Shown: positions 46,278-49,824 of the stretch, piece by piece | Position numbering within the stretch: the stretch's first letter is position 1 | Layout: each line of letters starts with the position of its first letter | The notes under the pieces: generated by a model | Database searches by the model: none | What the model was told of the DNA's origin: nothing | The model's input: the letters and a program-made list of their open reading frames with translations, nothing else | From: Candidatus Dadabacteria bacterium | Lineage (GTDB): Bacteria > Desulfobacterota_D > UBA1144 > Nemesobacterales > UBA2774 | DNA: 49,824 nt | Direction: 5' to 3' | Assembly: GCA_020849425.1 (NCBI GenBank) | Contig: JADLGH010000050.1 | Coordinates: forward strand, 1 to 49,824 | Made by a program: the position numbers and the translations under genes

Positions 46278-47417
46278 CTACCCGGCGATTATGACGAGGT
46301 CGTCCCTGTGAATGACCTCGTCGCTGTACTTGTGGCCGAGAACGGCTTCTATGTCGCGGGTGCTCCTACCCATGATGAGCTTTATGTCCTCCGAGCTGTA
46401 GGATGTGAGCCCGCGCGCTATCTCGGCGCCGGATTCGTCGACGCACGTGACCGATTCACCGACGCCGAACTTTCCCTTTACGTCCTTTATGCCCGAGGGG
46501 AGAAGGCTCTTACCTTTAGAGGATATCGCATTCCTCGCCCCGTCGTCGATTATTATCTGCCCGGCCGATCTGAGTGTGAACGCTATCCAGTGTTTTCTCC
46601 GGCTGAGGCTCGCCGCCGAGGGGAGAAAGAGCGTCCCGACTTCCTTGCCGGCGAATAAATCTTCGAGCGTCGATTCTTCCTTGCCGTTCGCGATTATCGT
46701 CGGCACGCCGAACGCCGCGGCCGTCCGCGCGGCCTGTATCTTCGTCTTCATGCCGCCCGTCGTCGTGCGGCCGGACGTATCGCCGGCTATTGACTCGACG
46801 TTTTTATCTATGCGGTCGATGAGGGCTATGAGCTCGGCGTCGCGGCTGCGGCGCGGGTCTTTGTCGTAGAGCCCGCCGATGTCCGTGAGGAGTATGAGGA
46901 GGTCGGCCTCGACGAGGGACGTTACGTGGGCCGCCAGGTTGTCGTTGTCGCCGAGCATGATTTCCTCGACCGCCACTGTGTCGTTTTCGTTTATGATGGG
47001 GATTATGCCCATGCCGAAGAGCGTGGTCAGGGTTTTCCTCGCGTTGAGAAAGCGCTTCCTGTCGGTGAGGTTGTCGTGCGTGAGGAGTATCTGGGCGACC
47101 TTTTCGCCGTAGGACGAGAAGGCCCTTTCGTAGTTTCGTATGAGTGTGCTCTGGCCGCATGCGGCTATGGCCTGCTTCATGGAGACTTCGGTCGGCTTGC
47201 GCGTGAGGCCGAGCTTTTTCATCCCCGAGGCTATCGCCCCGGAGGAGACGACGGCGACGTCGCGCTTCTGGTTTTTGACGGCCGATATGTCCTTCGCCAG
47301 GCGGTCGAAAGCGGACTCGTCCAGTATGCCCCCGTCGTCCGTGAGGACGCTGCTGCCTATCTTTATGATCGCCCTTTTCGTCCGCGATATAATCGCTTTT
47401 CTGTTCGTATTATTCAT
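46278..47417 (-). CDS. proB: Glutamate 5-kinase with PUA domain
   Basis: A 379-residue enzyme that phosphorylates glutamate in the first step of proline synthesis. The amino-acid-kinase domain shows I-I-K-I-G-S-S-V-L, V-V-S-S-G-A-I-A-S-G and I-P-I-I-N-E-N-D-T-V-A, then L-L-T-D-I-G-G-L-Y-D-K-D-P-R and G-G-M-K-T-K. The last ~80 residues are the PUA domain, ending G-H-K-Y-S-D-E-V-I-H-R-D-D. The ATG at 47417 begins the usual N-terminus; the frame continues upstream without a ribosome site. Proline commonly inhibits this enzyme. It is divergent from the tRNA. Confidence 0.95.
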   Translation of the reverse strand: MNNTNRKAIISRTKRAIIKIGSSVLTDDGGILDESAFDRLAKDISAVKNQKRDVAVVSSGAIASGMKKLGLTRKPTEVSMKQAIAACGQSTLIRNYERAFSSYGEKVAQILLTHDNLTDRKRFLNARKTLTTLFGMGIIPIINENDTVAVEEIMLGDNDNLAAHVTSLVEADLLILLTDIGGLYDKDPRRSRDAELIALIDRIDKNVESIAGDTSGRTTTGGMKTKIQAARTAAAFGVPTIIANGKEESTLEDLFAGKEVGTLFLPSAASLSRRKHWIAFTLRSAGQIIIDDGARNAISSKGKSLLPSGIKDVKGKFGVGESVTCVDESGAEIARGLTSYSSEDIKLIMGRSTRDIEAVLGHKYSDEVIHRDDLVIIAG

Positions 47418-47471
47418 GTCGTCTCGGCCATATACATGTGTTCGGATATAAAACTCGTTACGCAAGAGCGC

Positions 47472-47500
47472 TTGACAACGGTCCTTAATCTGGCTATCTT
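47472..47500 (+). promoter_or_regulatory. Promoter of tRNA-Gly
   Basis: TTGACA (47472-47477), 17-base spacer, TATCTT (47495-47500). The transcription start would lie about seven bases before the mature tRNA end at 47514. It is the clearest sigma-70-type promoter in the window. Confidence 0.75.
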
Positions 47501-47513
47501 AATCATCCGTTCA

Positions 47514-47590
47514 GCGGGAATAGCTCAGCTGGCTAGAGCGTCTCCTTGCCAAGGAGAAGGTCGCGGGTTCGAATCCCGTTTCCCGCTCCA
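47514..47590 (+). tRNA. tRNA-Gly (anticodon GCC)
   Basis: A 77-base tRNA including encoded CCA. The acceptor stem pairs GCGGGAA (47514-47520) with TTCCCGC (47580-47586), discriminator T, CCA at 47588-47590. D-arm GCTC/GAGC, anticodon stem TCTCC/GGAGA around TTGCCAA with anticodon GCC (47548-47550), and a T-arm with GTTCGAATC. GCC decodes GGC and GGU. Encoded CCA is common but not universal in bacteria. Its own promoter lies directly upstream. Confidence 0.97.
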
Positions 47591-47604
47591 ATTTACCCTC
47601 TGCA

Positions 47605-48210
47605 CTAATCTTCCATCCTGATGAAACCCGGGCGGGATTTTATCCTGTCGCACCAGAGAACGACGCTGGAATAAGGCGAGAGGTCTATTCCGCCTTCCGG
47701 AGCGAGATCGACGTAGGGAAAGCACGCGATATCGGCCATGGAGTAATCCCCGGCGAGGAAGTCGGAGTGTTCGAGGTGGTCGTCGAGCACCTGGAGGACG
47801 GCGTTGCCCTGGGTTCTTAATTCGCCGAGTCTTTTCTCGTCGACGGATTCGGGCGGCAGGAATTTCGTCATGAACCTCGCAACGGCGAGGCTCGGGTCTA
47901 TGGAAGTTTTGCCGAAGAAAAGCCACTGCGCCATTTTGCCGAATGCGGAAAGGTCTTCGGGATAGAGGGGATTCGGGGAGTATTTCTTCCCGAGGTAGAG
48001 CAGGATGGCGTTCGATTCCCACATGCTGAAGCCGCCGTCGACGAGGACGGGTCTCTTCCTGTTGGGATTTACGGCCTTATAGTCCCCCGAATGCTGTGCG
48101 CCCTCGAATATGTCGAGGTAGAGCTTTTCGTATTCTATGCCGAGCTGACGGAGCGCGAGCCTCACCTTGTAACAGTTTCCGGACAGCGGATGGTCGTATA
48201 GCTTCATCAT
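47605..48210 (-). CDS. Glutathione S-transferase family protein
   Basis: A 201-residue protein with a thioredoxin-fold N-terminus: M-K-L-Y-D-H-P-L-S-G-N-C-Y-K-V-R-L-A-L, N-P-N-R-K-R-P-V-L and W-E-S-N-A-I-L-L-Y-L (the cis-Pro and glutathione-binding Glu-Ser). The all-helical domain follows, with F-L-A-G-D-Y-S-M-A-D-I-A-C-F-P-Y, the N-capping box of GSTs. The Ser or Cys near residues 10-13 would be the active residue. The substrate is unknown. GGAAGA lies before the two adjacent ATGs; it starts just before the end of the thioesterase gene's stop codon region (one base apart). Confidence 0.9.
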   Translation of the reverse strand: MMKLYDHPLSGNCYKVRLALRQLGIEYEKLYLDIFEGAQHSGDYKAVNPNRKRPVLVDGGFSMWESNAILLYLGKKYSPNPLYPEDLSAFGKMAQWLFFGKTSIDPSLAVARFMTKFLPPESVDEKRLGELRTQGNAVLQVLDDHLEHSDFLAGDYSMADIACFPYVDLAPEGGIDLSPYSSVVLWCDRIKSRPGFIRMED

Positions 48211-48211
48211 A

Positions 48212-48706
48212 TCAGTCTTCCAGGTATTGCGTGAATTTGGGAGTGAACCTTTCCTTGCCCATTATCCTCATCGTCACTTCCTTCTTCGGGATAATATAAT
48301 CTACGCTGCTCTTCGTGCAAAGCTTGCCCGAGGGGGAGATAATCCTGACGTCGACGCCTATCTTGCGCCCCTCCTCGCGTGCTATCCTGCCCGAGACGGT
48401 GAGCTCGCCGGAAAGGCCGACGGGGCTCATGAACTCCATGTCGATGTTGGTCGTGAGCGCTATCTTCCTGTACTTGTCGAACATCGTCCAGAAGGCCACC
48501 TCGTCGACGAGGGCGCATTGTATGCCGCCGTGGAGTATGCCGGGGAAGCCCTGGAGATGGCCGTCGGGGGTTATCTTCGTAAAGACTTCGCCCTTTTCGT
48601 CGTCGGCGAAGAATTCGAGCTTGAGGCCGTGGCTGTTATCGGGGTCGCACGCGAAGCAGCCGTAGCCGGGGAAATCGAGGAATATATTTTCTACCTTACG
48701 TATCAT
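48212..48706 (-). CDS. PaaI-type hotdog thioesterase
   Basis: A 164-residue hotdog-fold protein. N-S-H-G-L-K-L-E-F-F, H-L-Q-G-F-P-G-I-L-H-G-G-I-Q-C-A-L-V-D-E-V-A and M-E-F-M-S-P-V contain the family HGG motif and the catalytic Asp. C-F-A-C-D-P-D at residues ~17-23 is seen in a subgroup with a Cys pair. Such proteins cleave acyl-CoA esters; the acyl group is unknown. It lies between gyrA and the GST gene, ten bases after gyrA, and has no Shine-Dalgarno. Confidence 0.87.
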   Translation of the reverse strand: MIRKVENIFLDFPGYGCFACDPDNSHGLKLEFFADDEKGEVFTKITPDGHLQGFPGILHGGIQCALVDEVAFWTMFDKYRKIALTTNIDMEFMSPVGLSGELTVSGRIAREEGRKIGVDVRIISPSGKLCTKSSVDYIIPKKEVTMRIMGKERFTPKFTQYLED

Positions 48707-48716
48707 TTTCCGGAGG

Positions 48717-49824
48717 CTATTCCGACTCGAGCGGCTCGACGGCCGTATCCTGCTCTTTTTCGACTACCTTGGCGATAGCGGCGACCCTTTCGTCGGGCTC
48801 GAGCCCTATGAGCTTTACGCCCTGCGTCCCGCGCCCGTATATGCTTATACCGGACGCGTTCATGCGGATGACCTTGCCGGACTGCGTCGTGATAATCATT
48901 ATCTGCGTATCGTTCGTCACCTGGAAGGCGCCCACGACCCTGCCGTTCTTGTCCGTGGTTTTAACCGTGATTATGCCCTTTCCGCCGCGGCCCGTAATCC
49001 TGTATTCGGAGACGAGGGTTCTCTTGCCGTAGCCCATTTCGGTTACGGTGAGTATCTGTGCCTCGGGGTTTTCGATGACTTCCAGGCTTACGACCTTGTC
49101 GCCCTCGTCGAGCCTTATGCCGATTACGCCCGTCGCCGTCCTGCCCATGTCCCTGACCTCGTCTTCCCTGAACCTTATCGCCTGGCCGAAGTAGGAGGTG
49201 AGGAGGATTTCGTCGCTCCCGCTCGTGAGACGGGCTTCGATGAGCTCGTCGCCCTCGCGGATGTTGAGCGCTATGATGCCGCCGACTCGCGGGTTGGAGT
49301 AGGCCATGAGCTCGGTCTTTTTCACGGTGCCGTTCCTTGTGGCCATCATGATGTAGTTGCCTTCCTTGAACTCCTTTACCGGGAGGACCGCGGCGACCTT
49401 CTCGCCCGAGGTGAGGTTCAAGAGGTTGACGAGGGCCTTGCCCCTCGCGGCCGGGCCGGCCTCGGGGAATTCGTGGACCTTTTTCCAGTAGCATCTGCCG
49501 AGGTTCGTGAAGAAGAGGACGTAGTTGTGCTTGGACGCCGTGAAGAGGGTTTCGACGAAGTCGAGCTCTTTCGTAGTAATGCCCGTGCGGCCCTTGCCGC
49601 CCCTCTTCTGGCTCCTGTAGATGCTGAGCGGGGTAGTTTTGATGTAGCCCTCGTGGGTTATCGTGACGACCATGTCCTCGTCGGCGATGAGGTCTTCGAG
49701 GGAGAGTTCCTCGAGGCTGTCGAGTATCTCGGTCCTGCGCTCGTCGCCGTATTTATCTTTTATCGCGGAGAGCTCGTCGGTGATGATTTCGAGTATGAGG
49801 CGCTCGTTGGCGAGTATTTCCTTG
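48717..49824 (-). CDS. gyrA: DNA gyrase subunit A, C-terminal part
   Basis: About 369 residues, running off the right edge of the window. The N-terminal part shown, I-L-A-N-E-R-L-I-L and G-D-E-R-R-T-E-I, is the end of the coiled-coil of the breakage-reunion domain. The beta-pinwheel follows with the GyrA box as Q-K-R-G-G-K-G-R-T-G (canonical Q-R-R-G-G-K-G), which lets gyrase wrap DNA and distinguishes it from topoisomerase IV. Repeated blades such as G-Y-G-K-R-T and G-R-G-G-K-G-I follow, ending in an acidic tail. The catalytic Tyr is outside the window. Confidence 0.96.
   Translation of the reverse strand, partial: KEILANERLILEIITDELSAIKDKYGDERRTEILDSLEELSLEDLIADEDMVVTITHEGYIKTTPLSIYRSQKRGGKGRTGITTKELDFVETLFTASKHNYVLFFTNLGRCYWKKVHEFPEAGPAARGKALVNLLNLTSGEKVAAVLPVKEFKEGNYIMMATRNGTVKKTELMAYSNPRVGGIIALNIREGDELIEARLTSGSDEILLTSYFGQAIRFREDEVRDMGRTATGVIGIRLDEGDKVVSLEVIENPEAQILTVTEMGYGKRTLVSEYRITGRGGKGIITVKTTDKNGRVVGAFQVTNDTQIMIITTQSGKVIRMNASGISIYGRGTQGVKLIGLEPDERVAAIAKVVEKEQDTAVEPLESE

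Overview
The window is about 50 kb of chromosome from a GC-rich, Gram-negative, respiring bacterium. Gram-negative: periplasmic penicillin-binding protein 1C with an alpha-2-macroglobulin, a heptose phosphatase (LPS core), lipoproteins and Tat export. Respiring: a complete alternative complex III operon (actABCDEF). Housekeeping genes dominate and there is no phage, transposon, integrase or CRISPR array. AUA and AGG codons are common, and sigma-70-like promoters (TTGACA / TAnnnT) are readable in several gaps. I cannot assign a phylum from sequence alone. The mix (alternative complex III, a GldC-like protein, an F420/FMN-type luciferase-like oxidoreductase, high GC) would fit a deep-branching, Deltaproteobacteria- or Dadabacteria-like lineage, but that is inference.

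Layout. 1-4.1 kb: end of trxB, a patatin-like phospholipase, the methionine pair metX-metY (coupled by an ATGA overlap) and a CoA-binding protein. 4.2-13 kb: a cytochrome c, pbpC and a 1839-residue alpha-2-macroglobulin, all leftward. 13-17 kb: an SDR enzyme, a tiny putative leaderless ORF followed by a strong terminator, a GNAT enzyme, two membrane proteins and a trans-aconitate-type methyltransferase. 17-22 kb, rightward: crcB, an RpiB-like isomerase, asd, a PH-like/zinc-ribbon protein, dapA and rnhB, then a cyclophilin lipoprotein. 22-24.3 kb: LLM oxidoreductase, GldC-like protein, MenB-like enoyl-CoA hydratase. 24.3-31.9 kb: the leftward alternative complex III operon behind a clear promoter. 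32-38.4 kb: bioD, a SufT-like Fe-S assembly factor, tpx, a cold-shock protein, a copper module (copA plus cupredoxin) and a site-2 protease. 38.7-42.9 kb: a small DNA-binding-type protein, gmhB, a frameshifted small gene, small hypothetical proteins and an alanine/sodium symporter. 43-45.2 kb: a MoxR-type AAA+ ATPase joined in a -1 frame to a von Willebrand A domain. 45.2-49.8 kb: mltG, proB, tRNA-Gly, a GST, a thioesterase and the C-terminal part of gyrA.

The most interesting locus is 43043-45162. The MoxR/RavA-like ATPase frame runs into A11-G, reading A-AAA-AAG in the zero frame (the same heptamer as E. coli dnaX), and stops seven codons later. The -1 frame is open from 43924 to 45162 and encodes an acidic linker and a VWA domain with a MIDAS motif, but it has no convincing start codon of its own. 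The simplest reading is one gene making two products: a 320-residue ATPase and a ~706-residue AAA+/linker/VWA fusion with ChlD-like architecture. A homopolymer miscount must be excluded first. A second homopolymer-associated frameshift breaks a small gene at 39740-40017. Several genes (14147, 17513, 38709) lack a Shine-Dalgarno and have a -10 box six to nine bases before the ATG, suggesting leaderless mRNAs.
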